DNA of 64,000 nucleotides. Origin: Enterococcus sulfureus ATCC 49903. GTDB lineage: Bacteria; Bacillota; Bacilli; Lactobacillales; Enterococcaceae. Below are positions 7,851 to 18,845 of the stretch, one piece after another. The translations under genes and the position numbers were made by a program. The notes under the pieces were generated by a model. It ran no database searches, had not been told where the DNA came from, and saw only the letters and a program-made list of their open reading frames with translations. The DNA lies in contig NZ_ASWO01000001.1 of the NCBI RefSeq assembly GCF_000407605.1, positions 682,001 to 746,000 of the forward strand, given 5' to 3'. Numbering within the stretch: the stretch's first letter is position 1; the number at the start of each line of letters is the position of its first letter.

Positions 7851-9159
7851 ATTACCAAATAAACAACGAATACGATTATTTTTAGCCAATGTATTGGCTT
7901 TCGCCTTAGTCTTTTTTGCTTTAGGTGTCATCGTCTTGCAAGTACTCTCCTTATCTGCTTATCGCGAAACGGATCAACAATTAACACAAACAACGAGCGA
8001 TTCTCCTACTGTACAGTTAGAGATTACCCGTTATCAAGAAAATGATCCAACCCTTCATTTAGACGAGAACAAACCCTTTAAAGAAGGTCCAAAACCCATG
8101 TTTAACAACCAAGTTATCCTATGGTCAAAAGATGGAACAATTTTAAACAAAGAAGCATTGGGTAGTCGATACGCACAATTTGAATCTTTGACTCTTTCTA
8201 CTAAAAATTTGGACTCGATCCAAACGGTTCAGTTAGAAGATCAATCGAGTAATACTGCAGATTTTCGATCCATCATTCGAAAAGCTCCGGAAAATGATGC
8301 CAATATTGCTTATGTACAAGTATTAGCCAATACGAATCAAATCAAATCGGCATTAACAAATTTCCGTGCGATCTTGATTGCGTGTATGATCATCTTTTGG
8401 TTTCTATCAATCGGGATCAGTTTTTTATTAGCTAATCTCTCCATGCGGCCAATTGTAGCCTCTTGGAAACGTCAGCAAGAATTTGTTGAGAATGCTTCCC
8501 ATGAGCTTCGAACACCGTTGACGATCATTCAAAATAGTCTACAACATCTTTTTACTAAGCCGAATCATACGATTTTGGATGAGTCAGAAAGCATTGCGCA
8601 AGCACTGACTGAAACGAGGCGCTTGACTGGGCTAACCAATGATCTATTGACGATTGCACGCAATGATTCGAATCAACAAGTCCTAGAGTATCAAGAAGTA
8701 ACGATTCAATCGTTTTTAGATGAATTGATCAAACCCTTCCAAGAAATGGCGCAATTAGACGATAAAGCATTACTGCTCCAGCCCCTAGATAATCCGAATC
8801 AAACTTGGGTAGTCGATCGTAAAAAAATTCATCAAGTACTCGTGATCTTGCTTGATAATGCATTGAAATATACTCGACCTCAAGATGAGATCTTTGTGGT
8901 AACTACTACTACAAATAAAGAATGGCGTGTTGCGGTCAGCAATACTGGCCCAAGCATTTCAGATCAGGATAAACAACACCTATTCGATCGTTTTTACCGA
9001 GAAGATCATTCTCGTGCTAAAGAAACGGGAGGTTATGGTTTAGGCTTAGCCATTGCTAAACAATTAGTGGAAGAACATCATGGCGAAATCATGGTAAAAG
9101 ATTTTAATTACCACCATAAAGTGGGTGTGACATTTGAATTCAAGCTTCCTAAAAAATAA
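7840..9159 (+). CDS. ciaH: CiaH-like sensor histidine kinase
   Basis: This 439-residue membrane kinase has transmembrane helices at about 13-37 and 177-200, enclosing an extracellular domain of about 140 residues. There is no obvious HAMP domain. The dimerisation box FVENASHELRTPLT carries the phospho-acceptor H221. The ATPase domain has the N box LLDNALKYT and the G box GGYGLGLAIAKQL. The start at 7840 is 9 nt after AAGAGG; an ATG 6 nt upstream is too close. It should phosphorylate the CiaR-like regulator encoded just upstream. The extracellular signal is unknown. Confidence 0.85.
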   Translation: MKAKLPNKQRIRLFLANVLAFALVFFALGVIVLQVLSLSAYRETDQQLTQTTSDSPTVQLEITRYQENDPTLHLDENKPFKEGPKPMFNNQVILWSKDGTILNKEALGSRYAQFESLTLSTKNLDSIQTVQLEDQSSNTADFRSIIRKAPENDANIAYVQVLANTNQIKSALTNFRAILIACMIIFWFLSIGISFLLANLSMRPIVASWKRQQEFVENASHELRTPLTIIQNSLQHLFTKPNHTILDESESIAQALTETRRLTGLTNDLLTIARNDSNQQVLEYQEVTIQSFLDELIKPFQEMAQLDDKALLLQPLDNPNQTWVVDRKKIHQVLVILLDNALKYTRPQDEIFVVTTTTNKEWRVAVSNTGPSISDQDKQHLFDRFYREDHSRAKETGGYGLGLAIAKQLVEEHHGEIMVKDFNYHHKVGVTFEFKLPKK

Positions 9160-9160
9160 C

Positions 9161-9586
9161 TCAATGATGAAAGAGACGCTGCCAAAATCCCTTGGTAGTG
9201 TCTTTTTTTATAGTCTCTTGAGTGACTTCTCCAATATTGGGGTACTCGTTTTGTAGCAAGTGATTAAACTCTAGGATTCCTTCTACACTTGCACATTGAC
9301 GTCTCAGATCACCACTATCTTCCATTGTTTTAGCTTCTTGCAGCCATTCAACCAGTTGGCTTTGCTGTGCGTTTAAAACCGTTAATACTTCTTTTCCATC
9401 CAGTTTACTGACTTGTGTGGTTTGTTGATCTTCGAAAATCGTAAACATGGCTAAATAATCACGTAGATCAAATAAAAAAGTTTGCGCTTCCATTTTCTGT
9501 GTTGAAATCTCAATCGCTTGGCTCCATTCTTCGAGCGCTTGACTTGATTGAATCAATTCATCTGTAAGTGTCTCCATTTTTTCCAT
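9161..9586 (-). CDS. Hypothetical protein, helical
   Basis: This 141-residue protein is not recognised. It is rich in Gln, Glu and Leu with no signal peptide or membrane segment and is probably all-helical and cytoplasmic. The start follows AAAGGTG by 7 nt. It is alone on its strand between ciaH (convergent) and adhE (same strand, but adhE has its own terminator upstream of this gene). The last 15 codons double as the ciaH terminator hairpin. Codon use resembles the neighbours. Confidence 0.7.
   Translation of the reverse strand: MEKMETLTDELIQSSQALEEWSQAIEISTQKMEAQTFLFDLRDYLAMFTIFEDQQTTQVSKLDGKEVLTVLNAQQSQLVEWLQEAKTMEDSGDLRRQCASVEGILEFNHLLQNEYPNIGEVTQETIKKDTTKGFWQRLFHH
9174..9209 (+). terminator. 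ciaRH terminator inside convergent gene
   Basis: AGACGCTGCCAA pairs with TTGGTAGTGTCT (two G-U pairs), followed by six to seven T. The hairpin is made entirely from the last codons of the convergent minus-strand gene. Confidence 0.8.
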
Positions 9587-9616
9587 CTTATCACACCTTT
9601 CAACTCTAGTTTAACA

Positions 9617-9650
9617 CAAAAAAAGTGTGCTGAATTTACTCAGCACACTT
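9617..9650 (-). terminator. adhE terminator
   Basis: A perfect 11-bp stem AAGTGTGCTGA/TCAGCACACTT has a 6-nt loop and is followed by seven or more T on the minus strand. Confidence 0.92.
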
Positions 9651-9669
9651 CATACTTCATAAGGAGGAA

Positions 9670-12258
9670 TTATCCTTTATAAGCATCTAGGATAATTTGT
9701 TTCAATTCAGAGATCAATGGTTCTTTTGGATTAGCTGTTGTACATTGATCTTCATAAGCAAGTTCTGCCATGCGATCGACTGTTGAATCAAGTACTTCTT
9801 GTGTCACACCCTGTGCTTTCAAGCTCATATCGATTCCAACTTTCGCGCCTAGATCATGTACTGCTTGAGCTAATGCAGCAACTAATTCTTCAGTGGTATT
9901 GCCTTTTAGACCTAAGAAACGTGCAATTTGTGCATAATCTGTATCCGCACGGAAGTAATCATATTTAGGGAACATCGCATGTTTTTGTGGATCTTTCGCA
10001 TTGTAGCGAATAATGTGTGGAAGTAAAATTGCATTGGTACGTCCATGAGGGATACCATATTCTCCACCAATTTTATGTGCTACTGAGTGACAAATACCTA
10101 GGAAGGCATTAGCAAAGGCCATACCAGCCATTGTTGAGGCATTATGCATTTTTTCACGTGCATCTGGATCTGCTGTTTTTACAGATTTTTCTAAGTTTTC
10201 AAAGACTAATTGGATCGCTTGTAAGCTTAATCCACGTGTATAATCAGAAGCCATAACAGAGACATAAGATTCGATCGCATGAGTCAATACGTCCATACCT
10301 GTATCTGCAGTTACTGAAGCTGGTACTGATAAGACAAATTGAGAATCGACGATCGCAACGTCTGGTGTCAATGCGTAATCTGCTAATGGGTATTTCACAT
10401 GTGTTTCGCTATCTGTGATTACCGCAAATGGTGTTACTTCAGAACCAGTACCTGATGTAGTTGGGATACATACAAATTGTGTTTGTTCTGGTTTTTTAAT
10501 TTTATACGCACGTTTGCGAATATCTAAGAATTTTTGTTTTGCGCCAAAGAATGATGTTTCTGGGTGCTCATAGAACATCCACATTCCTTTAGCCGCATCC
10601 ATTGCTGATCCACCACCAAGAGCGATGACTGTATCTGGTTTAAAGTCTAACATCATTTCTGTTCCAGCATATACTGTATTTGTTGAAGGGTTTGGTTCAA
10701 CATTTGAGAAGACTTCGATTTGAACATTGTTCTTACGGCGCATCAACACGTCGCGAACGGTATCGACATAACCAAATTGCACCATACCTGGATCACAAAC
10801 GATCATGACACGTTCTACATTTTCCATGTTTGCTAAATACATTAATGAGTTCTTTTCAAAATAGATTTTTGAAGGTAATTTGAACCATTGCATATTATTT
10901 CTCCGTTTCGCCAAAGTTTTCACGTTGATCAAGTTTACTGCAGATACGTTACGTGATACTGAGTTACGTCCGTAAGAGCCACAACCTAATGTCAATGATG
11001 GTAACATTTCATTATAGATATCCCCAATACCACCTTCTGCTGATGGTGTGTTGACTAAGATACGGCATGCTTTCATGCGTAAAGCAAATTTGATTTGTAC
11101 ATCTTCATCTTCAGAATGGATAACTGCTGTATGTCCTAGACCACCTAAATTTAGCATCGCTTCACTTAATTCGATTCCGTGTTCTGTGCTATTTGATTTG
11201 ATCATCGCCAAGACTGGAGATAATTTTTCACGAGATAAAGGATGCTGTGGTCCAACGCCATCGATTTCAGCAATCAACATTTTTGTTCCCGCTGGTACAT
11301 CGATCCCTGCATCTTTCGCGATTGAAATGGCTGAATGACCAACGATTGCTGGATTTACTGCGTATTTGCCTTCGTTCATCACTGTGTTTTCTAATTTTTC
11401 CAATTCATCTGGTTTTACAAAGTAAACTTGATGCGCTTGGAATTCTGCTTTTACTTCATCGTAAATTTCTTTATCGACGATCACAGCTTGTTCAGATGCA
11501 CAAATCATTCCGTTATCAAATGTTTTCGATACGATCAAGTCGTTGACTGCACGTTTAATTTTTGCTGTTTTTTCGATATATGATGGAACATTACCTGGTC
11601 CTACACCTAAAGCAGGTTTTCCAGTTGAATAAGCTGATTTTACCATTGCTGCACCACCAGTAGCTAAGACGATCGCAATCCCTGGATGGTTCATTAATCC
11701 TTGTGTTGCTTCGATCGATGGCTGTTCGATCCATTGAACACAGTGTTCAGGTGCTCCTGCAGCAATCGCTGCATCACGAACGATACGTGCTGCTTCAGCC
11801 GAACATTTTTGTGCACTTGGATGGAATGCGAAGACGATTGGATTACGTGTTTTTAAGGCGATCATCGCTTTAAAAATCGTAGTAGAGGTTGGGTTAGTTG
11901 TTGGGGTTACCCCACAAACGACACCGACTGGTTCTGCGATTTCGATCAAGCCTTTTTGTTTGTCTTCACTGATGATTCCTACCGTTTTATCATCTTTGAT
12001 TGAATGCCAAATATATTCAGAAGCATACATATTTTTAATTGCTTTGTCTTCATAGATCCCACGACCAGTTTCTTCAACTGCCATTTTTGCTAACATCATA
12101 TGATTATCTAAAGCAGCCATTGCCATCTCATGTACGATATGATCCACTTGTTCTTGAGTAAAGTCAGACATTTTACGCATCGCTTCATTTCCGCGAGCTG
12201 CTAATTCATCGATCATTGCTGAAACATCAAGTGTTTTAACTTCTTCTTTTTTTGCCAT
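9670..12258 (-). CDS. adhE: Bifunctional acetaldehyde/alcohol dehydrogenase
   Basis: This 862-residue fermentative enzyme reduces acetyl-CoA to acetaldehyde and then ethanol, oxidising two NADH. The N-terminal CoA-acylating aldehyde dehydrogenase domain (about 1-445) has catalytic C253 in NGMICASEQ. The C-terminal iron alcohol dehydrogenase domain (about 455-862) has GGGSAMDAAKG, PTTSGTGSE, and metal ligands in ADTGMDVLTHAIE, CHSVAHKIG and PHGRTNAILL. The start MAKKEEVK lies 9 nt after AGGAGG. It is monocistronic. A Rex-like operator next to the promoter suggests derepression at high NADH/NAD+. Confidence 0.97.
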   Translation of the reverse strand: MAKKEEVKTLDVSAMIDELAARGNEAMRKMSDFTQEQVDHIVHEMAMAALDNHMMLAKMAVEETGRGIYEDKAIKNMYASEYIWHSIKDDKTVGIISEDKQKGLIEIAEPVGVVCGVTPTTNPTSTTIFKAMIALKTRNPIVFAFHPSAQKCSAEAARIVRDAAIAAGAPEHCVQWIEQPSIEATQGLMNHPGIAIVLATGGAAMVKSAYSTGKPALGVGPGNVPSYIEKTAKIKRAVNDLIVSKTFDNGMICASEQAVIVDKEIYDEVKAEFQAHQVYFVKPDELEKLENTVMNEGKYAVNPAIVGHSAISIAKDAGIDVPAGTKMLIAEIDGVGPQHPLSREKLSPVLAMIKSNSTEHGIELSEAMLNLGGLGHTAVIHSEDEDVQIKFALRMKACRILVNTPSAEGGIGDIYNEMLPSLTLGCGSYGRNSVSRNVSAVNLINVKTLAKRRNNMQWFKLPSKIYFEKNSLMYLANMENVERVMIVCDPGMVQFGYVDTVRDVLMRRKNNVQIEVFSNVEPNPSTNTVYAGTEMMLDFKPDTVIALGGGSAMDAAKGMWMFYEHPETSFFGAKQKFLDIRKRAYKIKKPEQTQFVCIPTTSGTGSEVTPFAVITDSETHVKYPLADYALTPDVAIVDSQFVLSVPASVTADTGMDVLTHAIESYVSVMASDYTRGLSLQAIQLVFENLEKSVKTADPDAREKMHNASTMAGMAFANAFLGICHSVAHKIGGEYGIPHGRTNAILLPHIIRYNAKDPQKHAMFPKYDYFRADTDYAQIARFLGLKGNTTEELVAALAQAVHDLGAKVGIDMSLKAQGVTQEVLDSTVDRMAELAYEDQCTTANPKEPLISELKQIILDAYKG

Positions 12259-12308
12259 TGATAGGTTCCTCCTATTTGAGTTCAACTTGTTAACTTATTC
12301 ACAAGAAT

Positions 12309-12337
12309 ACTATACCGCAGTTTTTTTTGTTTGTAAA
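12309..12337 (-). promoter_or_regulatory. adhE promoter
   Basis: The -35 TTTACA (12332-12337) and -10 TATAGT (12309-12314) are 17 nt apart. Confidence 0.8.
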
Positions 12338-12344
12338 TAGTTTT

Positions 12345-12362
12345 TTGTGATTTTTTTCACTA
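12345..12362. promoter_or_regulatory. Rex-like operator at adhE promoter
   Basis: TTGTGAT-TTTT-TTCACTA matches the Rex consensus TTGTGAANNNNTTCACAA at 12 of 14 fixed positions. It lies 7 bp upstream of the -35 of adhE, a classic Rex target. Rex itself is not in the window. Confidence 0.65.
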
Positions 12363-12369
12363 AAAAATA

Positions 12370-12405
12370 AAAAAAAGAAAAAAGAGCTTAAAATCAGCTC
12401 TTTTT
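12370..12405 (-). terminator. yajC/tgt terminator
   Basis: AAAGAGCT (12381-12388) pairs with AGCTCTTT (12396-12403), followed on the minus strand by a T-rich run. Confidence 0.8.
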
Positions 12406-12409
12406 CTCT

Positions 12410-12757
12410 TTATTTTTCGATTTTATCTTCTTCGATTACGTCATCAACTTCAGTTTCAGCCAATGTTTCAGGTGTTTCTTCTACAATAACACTTGTAGGT
12501 GTTGTTGGTGGGGTTACTGTACGAATTGCCGTGCGATCAAATTCTAAAATAATTCCTTCGCAGTCGATCAATACGGTATTTTTTTCTTTGTTGACCTCAG
12601 AAATCACTCCATGTAAGCCACCAATCGTTACGATTGTACTTCCTGGTTGCATTGAATCCAATGTTTCCTGACGCTTTTGTTGTTGTTTCTTTTGTGAGCG
12701 TTGGAAGAACAACATCATTCCTCCAAAGAACACTAGCATAATGATTAATTGTAACAT
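12410..12757 (-). CDS. yajC: Preprotein translocase accessory subunit YajC
   Basis: This 115-residue single-pass membrane protein associates with SecDF-YidC. It has an N-terminal transmembrane helix (about 2-18), then FFQRSQKKQQQKRQ and the conserved core SMQPGSTIVTIGGLHGVISEV. The C-terminal tail is acidic and variable. The start follows GGAGAGGTG by 5 nt. It is downstream of tgt by 64 bp with no terminator between, so the two are probably co-transcribed. Confidence 0.93.
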   Translation of the reverse strand: MLQLIIMLVFFGGMMLFFQRSQKKQQQKRQETLDSMQPGSTIVTIGGLHGVISEVNKEKNTVLIDCEGIILEFDRTAIRTVTPPTTPTSVIVEETPETLAETEVDDVIEEDKIEK

Positions 12758-12821
12758 TTAAACACCTCTCCATATTCTTTTCTCTACTGTAGCATAAAAC
12801 AACACAAGTTCTCTAGACCTT

Positions 12822-13967
<1,146 letters not shown>

Positions 13968-13994
13968 TCATTTCCCTACTTTCTGATTTAAATT

Positions 13995-14024
13995 AAACTG
14001 CACTTTCCATCATAAGTGCAGTTT
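13995..14024. repeat. Inverted repeat between tgt and the DUF975 gene
   Basis: AAACTGCACTT (13995-14005) and AAGTGCAGTTT (14014-14024) form a perfect 11-bp inverted repeat with an 8-nt loop. It lies upstream of tgt and of the divergent promoter. It has no clean T-run on either strand, so an operator or leader hairpin is more likely than a terminator. Confidence 0.6.
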
Positions 14025-14063
14025 AGTTAATTTGCAAGCGTGTTTACTCTTTCTTATTTGTGA

Positions 14064-14069
14064 TATAAT
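14064..14069 (+). promoter_or_regulatory. Extended -10 promoter of DUF975 gene
   Basis: TATAAT at 14064-14069 is preceded by TGA, giving an extended -10. A weak -35 (TTTACT, 14043-14048) is at a short 15-nt spacing. Confidence 0.6.
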
Positions 14070-14121
14070 GAATCATTCACAAGAGTGTATAAACTCAATT
14101 AATTTATAAGGAGGATTTATT

Positions 14122-14814
14122 GTGAAAAAAAATCGTGAATTAAAAACAGAAGCCAAAGCCATGCTAAAAGGCAACTGGATGGATGCCGTATTGCTAAACT
14201 TAGTACCAACTTTATTATTATTAGCAGTATTCTATCTTATTTTACTCCCTTCGTTTATGTTGATCTATCATTTTACAGGAGACGGTGCCTCAATTACTGC
14301 ACAAAGCAACAGTGGGACAAGTTCAGGTGGTCAGTTTATTAGTGGATTAATCGGAACATTCTTTTCTCTTGCCGTAACGTGGACATTGCTTGACATGTTA
14401 CGTCACAAACGTGAAAAAATCGTCCCATTTAAAGATGCTTTTCGCACGTTTACTTCTCCTTATGCACTGGTCATCTTCGTTGTATACTTACTACAAACGA
14501 TTTTCATTGCATTATGGAGCTTATTATTGATCATTCCAGGTATCATCAAACGTTATTCTTATTACCAAGCTTACAATATTTTTTACGATACGTATGAACA
14601 TACTGGTGAACGTTTAGGCTATCTTGATTGTATCACCGCTAGTCGTAAATTAATGAATGGTCATAAAGGACAACTATTTATCCTAGAAGTCAGCTTTATC
14701 GGTTGGCATATCTTAGCGATTATGACGCTAGGTATCGGATATTTATGGTTAAATCCATATATCGCCGCAACAAAAGCAGCTTTTTATGATGCTTTACCAA
14801 AAGAATTAGCCTAA
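14122..14814 (+). CDS. DUF975 family membrane protein
   Basis: This 230-residue integral membrane protein begins with the family-typical basic segment KNRELKTEAKAMLKGNW. It has about five hydrophobic helices, and the signature IIPGIIKRYSYYQAYNIF followed by LDCITASRKLMNGHKGQLF. Its function is unknown; DUF975 proteins are common in Firmicutes. It starts with GTG, 7 nt after AAGGAGG. It is convergent with the Ca2+ ATPase gene and shares a terminator with it. Confidence 0.85.
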   Translation: MKKNRELKTEAKAMLKGNWMDAVLLNLVPTLLLLAVFYLILLPSFMLIYHFTGDGASITAQSNSGTSSGGQFISGLIGTFFSLAVTWTLLDMLRHKREKIVPFKDAFRTFTSPYALVIFVVYLLQTIFIALWSLLLIIPGIIKRYSYYQAYNIFYDTYEHTGERLGYLDCITASRKLMNGHKGQLFILEVSFIGWHILAIMTLGIGYLWLNPYIAATKAAFYDALPKELA

Positions 14815-14849
14815 AAAAAAGCCAAGTGTCGTCAGACACTTGGCTTTTT
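14813..14849. terminator. Bidirectional terminator
   Basis: AAGCCAAGTGTC (14819-14830) and GACACTTGGCTT (14835-14846) form a perfect 12-bp stem with a GTCA loop. An A-run precedes it and a T-run follows, so it serves both the DUF975 gene and the P-type ATPase gene. Confidence 0.93.
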
Positions 14850-14852
14850 CAT

Positions 14853-17495
14853 TTAAGCTTCTTCTGCTTCTTCCTCATCAGGTAAGCGATGGAATTTGAT
14901 CAATTCGTTCACGAAAATTGGAACAAATGATAAGAAAATCGCAAGCAACCAATGATTGAAACTAATACGAACTAAACTAAACAGCGATTGTGTAAATGGA
15001 ACTAACGCAATGACTGTCGTGATCACGATTGCTAAAATTGCCATTTCAAATAATGATTTATTTGAAGATAAGCGAACATTGAAAATCGAGCGTTCACTAC
15101 GTACATTGAAAACATGTAAAATTGAAGAATACGCTAAAATCAAGAAGGCAACAGTTTGTCCAACTTCATGACTAGCATCGACCCAAGGACTAATAAAATC
15201 AACAAATGTCCCTAAGTAATAACCAAATAGCGTCACAACAGTAAAGATTGCGGCATTGATTCCAATTTTTTGGAGTAACCCACGCGCAAAGATACTTTCG
15301 TTTGGTGGAATTGGATCTTCATTCATGATGCCTTTTTCTGCAGGTTCTTTTCCTAGAGCAAATCCTGGTAATCCATCTGCAACTACGTTTACAAACAATA
15401 ATTGAACGGCCGTAAACGGCGCGCCCCAACCAAATAACATCGCCAATAATACGATGAAAATCTCAGAGATATTACAACTTAACAAGAAATTCACGGCTTT
15501 GCGAATATTTTGATAGACTGTTCGACCTTGTGCGATTGCATCAACGATCGTAGCAAAATTATCATCTGTTAATACCATATCTGCAGCACCTTTTGCCACA
15601 TCGGTACCTGTAATTCCCATCGCACAACCTACATCACTTGCTTTTAAGGCTGGAGCATCGTTGACTCCATCACCCGTCATTGCAACTGTTGCACCAGTAC
15701 GTTGCCACGCTTGGACGATTCGAATCTTATCTTCCGGCGTTACACGTGCATAAACGGATAAGTTTTTTACTCGATTATCCAATTGTTGATCTGTCATTTC
15801 ACGTAACTGGGCACCTGAAATCGCTTCTTGTGGTTTTGTTAAGATTCCGAGTTCCTTAGCGATCGCACTTGCGGTTACTACATGGTCCCCCGTGATCATA
15901 ACGGTTTTGATTCCTGCACGTTTCGCTCTAGCAATCGCGCCTTTACTTTCTGGTCGCGGTGGATCGATCATTCCGATCAAACCTAGGAGCTGTAAATCTT
16001 TTTCTAAATAGTCAGACGTCATTTCTGTGGGTTCTTCATCGAATGTTCTAAACCCTACTGCAATAACGCGAAGTGCTTTTTTCCCGAAACGATCATTTAC
16101 AACGGTTGCCTGTTCTACGTCACCATAACGAAAACGTGGCATCAAAACGTCAAAAGCTCCTTTCGTCACGGAAATATATTTTTTACCATGTTTATGAACT
16201 GTCGTCATCATCTTACGTTCAGAATCAAAAGGCAGTTCACCAATTCGGACATAAGTTTCGTCTAATTCATCTTTAGTATGGTAACTTTCTTCTAAAGAAC
16301 GGACGATTGCAATCTCGGTTGGATTGCCTTTATATGTTTTTTCTTCGCCTTTTTCAATAATGACATCTGTACATAATGACGCGATTTTTAACACTTCGAT
16401 CGCTTCTTCTGTCATCGCATCTTCTGCATCGACGACTTCGTCTCCGTGACGCCAGATACGACGAACGGTCATTTTATTTTGCGTTAGTGTTCCTGTTTTA
16501 TCTGAACAGATGACACTTGCTGACCCTAGCGTCTCTACAGCAGGTAATCGTCTAATAATCGCATGTTTTTTAGCCATTTTTTGAACACCAAAAGCTAATG
16601 CTAACGTAACAATAACCATCAATGTTTCTGGAACAGCTGCCACAGCTAGAGAGACTGCGGTCATAAATAATTCTAAGAGTGGCTCACCTTGTAAGTACCC
16701 CACTAAGAACACGATAGCCGCTGCACCTAGTGCAATCAAGCTGATCCGTTTTCCTAATTGATTCAAACGACGTTGCAGTGGCGTAACCGTTTGACTCGTT
16801 CCATTTAGTAACGTTGCCACTTTCCCCATTTCAGACTGCATTCCAGTTGCCGTCACGATCGCGCGACCGCGACCATTCACGACTGTACAGCCTTTAAATA
16901 CCATGTTCAGCTGGTCACCCAAACTTTCTTCCTCAGTTGTCTGGAAGTCAGCATCTTTCATTACGGGTTCGCTCTCCCCGGTTAACGCAGACTCTTCAAC
17001 ACGTAATTGGGAAGTTTGCGTTAGCCGAGCATCAGCTGCAATCATTGAACCATTTTCTAAAATTAAAATATCACCAACTACGATTTCTTCTGCGTCGATT
17101 TCTACTACTTGACCATCGCGCAAGACGGAGGTGACTTGTTTATTCATATCTTCTAAAGCAGCCAGTGCTTTTTCAGCATTTCCTTCTTGAACGATCGCCA
17201 AAACGGAGTTGATGATCACGATCGCGATAATCAATAATCCTTCAAATAAGTCACCATGTTCTGTTGAGAACGCAGTATAAAAAGATATTGCCGCTGCGAC
17301 TAATAAAATAATCGTTGTAAAATCAGATAAACTATGCAAAATTTTTGAGAGCATCGTTTGTCCAGGTGGTTGTTCGAATTCGTTTCGCCCCTGTTCCTTT
17401 AACCGCTTTTGAGCCTCTGTGCTACTTAATCCTTGCGAAAGATCCACTTGGGTTTCTTTCTCGACTACATCAATTGTTTTTTTATATTCTTCCAT
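14853..17495 (-). CDS. Cation-transporting P-type ATPase (Ca2+ type, P2)
   Basis: This 880-residue ATPase probably exports Ca2+ across the cell membrane. Domains in order are the cation ATPase N-terminal segment, helices at about 60-105, actuator motif LTGES (171-175), the helix-4 ion site AVPETL (287-292), phosphorylation Asp D332 in CSDKTGTLT, the nucleotide-binding KGAFDVL, hinge [17 protein letters not shown], and six C-terminal helices. The site reads PETLM where SERCA-type pumps have PEGLP. The start MEEYKK is 6 nt after GGAGG; the 44-codon upstream extension covers the promoter. It is monocistronic. Mn2+ or another divalent cation cannot be excluded. Confidence 0.9.
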   Translation of the reverse strand: MEEYKKTIDVVEKETQVDLSQGLSSTEAQKRLKEQGRNEFEQPPGQTMLSKILHSLSDFTTIILLVAAAISFYTAFSTEHGDLFEGLLIIAIVIINSVLAIVQEGNAEKALAALEDMNKQVTSVLRDGQVVEIDAEEIVVGDILILENGSMIAADARLTQTSQLRVEESALTGESEPVMKDADFQTTEEESLGDQLNMVFKGCTVVNGRGRAIVTATGMQSEMGKVATLLNGTSQTVTPLQRRLNQLGKRISLIALGAAAIVFLVGYLQGEPLLELFMTAVSLAVAAVPETLMVIVTLALAFGVQKMAKKHAIIRRLPAVETLGSASVICSDKTGTLTQNKMTVRRIWRHGDEVVDAEDAMTEEAIEVLKIASLCTDVIIEKGEEKTYKGNPTEIAIVRSLEESYHTKDELDETYVRIGELPFDSERKMMTTVHKHGKKYISVTKGAFDVLMPRFRYGDVEQATVVNDRFGKKALRVIAVGFRTFDEEPTEMTSDYLEKDLQLLGLIGMIDPPRPESKGAIARAKRAGIKTVMITGDHVVTASAIAKELGILTKPQEAISGAQLREMTDQQLDNRVKNLSVYARVTPEDKIRIVQAWQRTGATVAMTGDGVNDAPALKASDVGCAMGITGTDVAKGAADMVLTDDNFATIVDAIAQGRTVYQNIRKAVNFLLSCNISEIFIVLLAMLFGWGAPFTAVQLLFVNVVADGLPGFALGKEPAEKGIMNEDPIPPNESIFARGLLQKIGINAAIFTVVTLFGYYLGTFVDFISPWVDASHEVGQTVAFLILAYSSILHVFNVRSERSIFNVRLSSNKSLFEMAILAIVITTVIALVPFTQSLFSLVRISFNHWLLAIFLSFVPIFVNELIKFHRLPDEEEAEEA

Positions 17496-17525
17496 TCCAT
17501 TCCTCCTTATAGTCGTTCTATTTTT

Positions 17526-17555
17526 ACTATAGCATGTTTCGTCAAACTGTTTCAA
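17526..17555 (-). promoter_or_regulatory. Promoter of P-type ATPase gene
   Basis: The -35 TTGAAA (17550-17555) and -10 TATAGT (17526-17531) are separated by 18 nt. Confidence 0.65.
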
Positions 17556-17614
17556 GAAATAGGGTAACGAAAAGTAAGGACTCTGTGTTTTTTTATACAA
17601 ACTTAAAAAAATGT

Positions 17615-17650
17615 AAAAAAAGTACAATCTGATATCAGATTGTACTTTTT
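17615..17650. terminator. queA terminator (bidirectional)
   Basis: A perfect palindrome of 15-bp arms (17619-17633 and 17634-17648) has A and T runs on both sides. On the minus strand it ends queA. Confidence 0.9.
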
Positions 17651-17655
17651 CAGGA

Positions 17656-18687
17656 TTATTTTACGAACATTGCATCGCCGAAGCTAAAGAAACGATAACG
17701 TTCATCGATTGCATGTTGATACGCTTCTAGTGTAAATTCTCGACCAGCAAAAGCACTCACGAGCATCACTAGCGTTGATTTTGGTAAGTGGAAATTCGTT
17801 GAAAATGCATCAACCACTTTCCATTGATACCCTGGTTTAATGAAGATACTCGTCCAACCACTATCTTCTTGTAAACGACCATCAAATTTTGATCCAATCG
17901 TTTCTAGCGTACGAATCGATGTCGTCCCAACAGCCACAATTTTGCCACCATTGTCACGGACATCATTTAATTGATCTGCAGCTTCTTTCGTTAATCGATA
18001 AAATTCACTGTGCATGTCGTGTTCTTCAATATTATCGACACTAACCGGTCTAAAGGTTCCTAATCCGACGTGCAGTGTCAAATACACTAATTTCACACCT
18101 TTAGCTTGAATTTTTTCTAATAATTCTTCTGTAAAGTGAAGTCCAGCTGTGGGTGCAGCGGCGGAACCATTTTCCTTGGCATACACGGTTTGATAACGAT
18201 CTGGATCTTCTAAACGCTCTTTTATATAAGGAGGCAATGGCATTTCACCTAATGATTCTAGAATCTCTAAGAAAATCCCTTCATAACTAAATCGAATGAT
18301 CCGACCTCCGTGTTCTAATTCTTCTTCCACAACAGCTGTTAAACGACCATCCCCAAAGGTAATTTTCGTCCCTACTTTAGCGCGTTTAGCTGGCTTGATC
18401 AATGTCTCCCAACTATCGCCTTGTGTATTTTTCAATAATAGAATTTCTAGGTGACCGCCTGTTTCCGTCTTCTCACCGTATAAACGTGCAGGGAGAACAC
18501 GGGTATTGTTCATCACCAATGCATCACCAGGATTTAATTCATCGATGATGTCATGGAAGTGTCGATCTTCCATTTCTTTGGTTTTCGTATTTAAAACCAA
18601 TAAACGTGAACTCGCACGATCTTCTAATGGGGTTTGGGCAATCAATTCTTCTGGTAAATCAAAATCAAAATCTTCAGTTGTTAACAT
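17656..18687 (-). CDS. queA: S-adenosylmethionine:tRNA ribosyltransferase-isomerase
   Basis: This 343-residue enzyme transfers and isomerises the ribosyl group of SAM to preQ1-tRNA, making epoxyqueuosine. It begins with [19 protein letters not shown], with [44 protein letters not shown] and [18 protein letters not shown]-like segments in the expected order. The ribosome site is weak (GAGAGAGTG about 7 nt upstream). It forms its own unit here, separated from tgt by the ATPase and DUF975 genes. Confidence 0.96.
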   Translation of the reverse strand: MLTTEDFDFDLPEELIAQTPLEDRASSRLLVLNTKTKEMEDRHFHDIIDELNPGDALVMNNTRVLPARLYGEKTETGGHLEILLLKNTQGDSWETLIKPAKRAKVGTKITFGDGRLTAVVEEELEHGGRIIRFSYEGIFLEILESLGEMPLPPYIKERLEDPDRYQTVYAKENGSAAAPTAGLHFTEELLEKIQAKGVKLVYLTLHVGLGTFRPVSVDNIEEHDMHSEFYRLTKEAADQLNDVRDNGGKIVAVGTTSIRTLETIGSKFDGRLQEDSGWTSIFIKPGYQWKVVDAFSTNFHLPKSTLVMLVSAFAGREFTLEAYQHAIDERYRFFSFGDAMFVK

Positions 18688-18763
18688 TCTACTTCACTCT
18701 CTCTACTTAGTTTGCCTATTTATTCTATCATTTTTTGAACAAACTTTACACTAGCCTGTTTAG

Positions 18764-18799
18764 CAAAAAAAGGATGCGACAGAAATCTGTCACATCCTT
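18764..18799 (-). terminator. yhgE/pip terminator
   Basis: AGGATG and GACAG pair with CTGTC and CATCCT (one C-A mismatch) around an AAAT loop, followed by seven T on the minus strand. The rest of the 158-bp gap up to queA shows no gene. Confidence 0.85.
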
Positions 18800-18845
18800 T
18801 AAAAAATGAGTAAACGGTAGTTCAAAAGTGATCAGCCTCTTGTGC

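Noticed and set aside
14060-14084. TTGTGA...TCACAA around the -10 of the DUF975 gene as an operator
   Set aside because: The spacing (13 nt) fits no regulator I know, and half-sites of 6 bp are common in AT-rich DNA.
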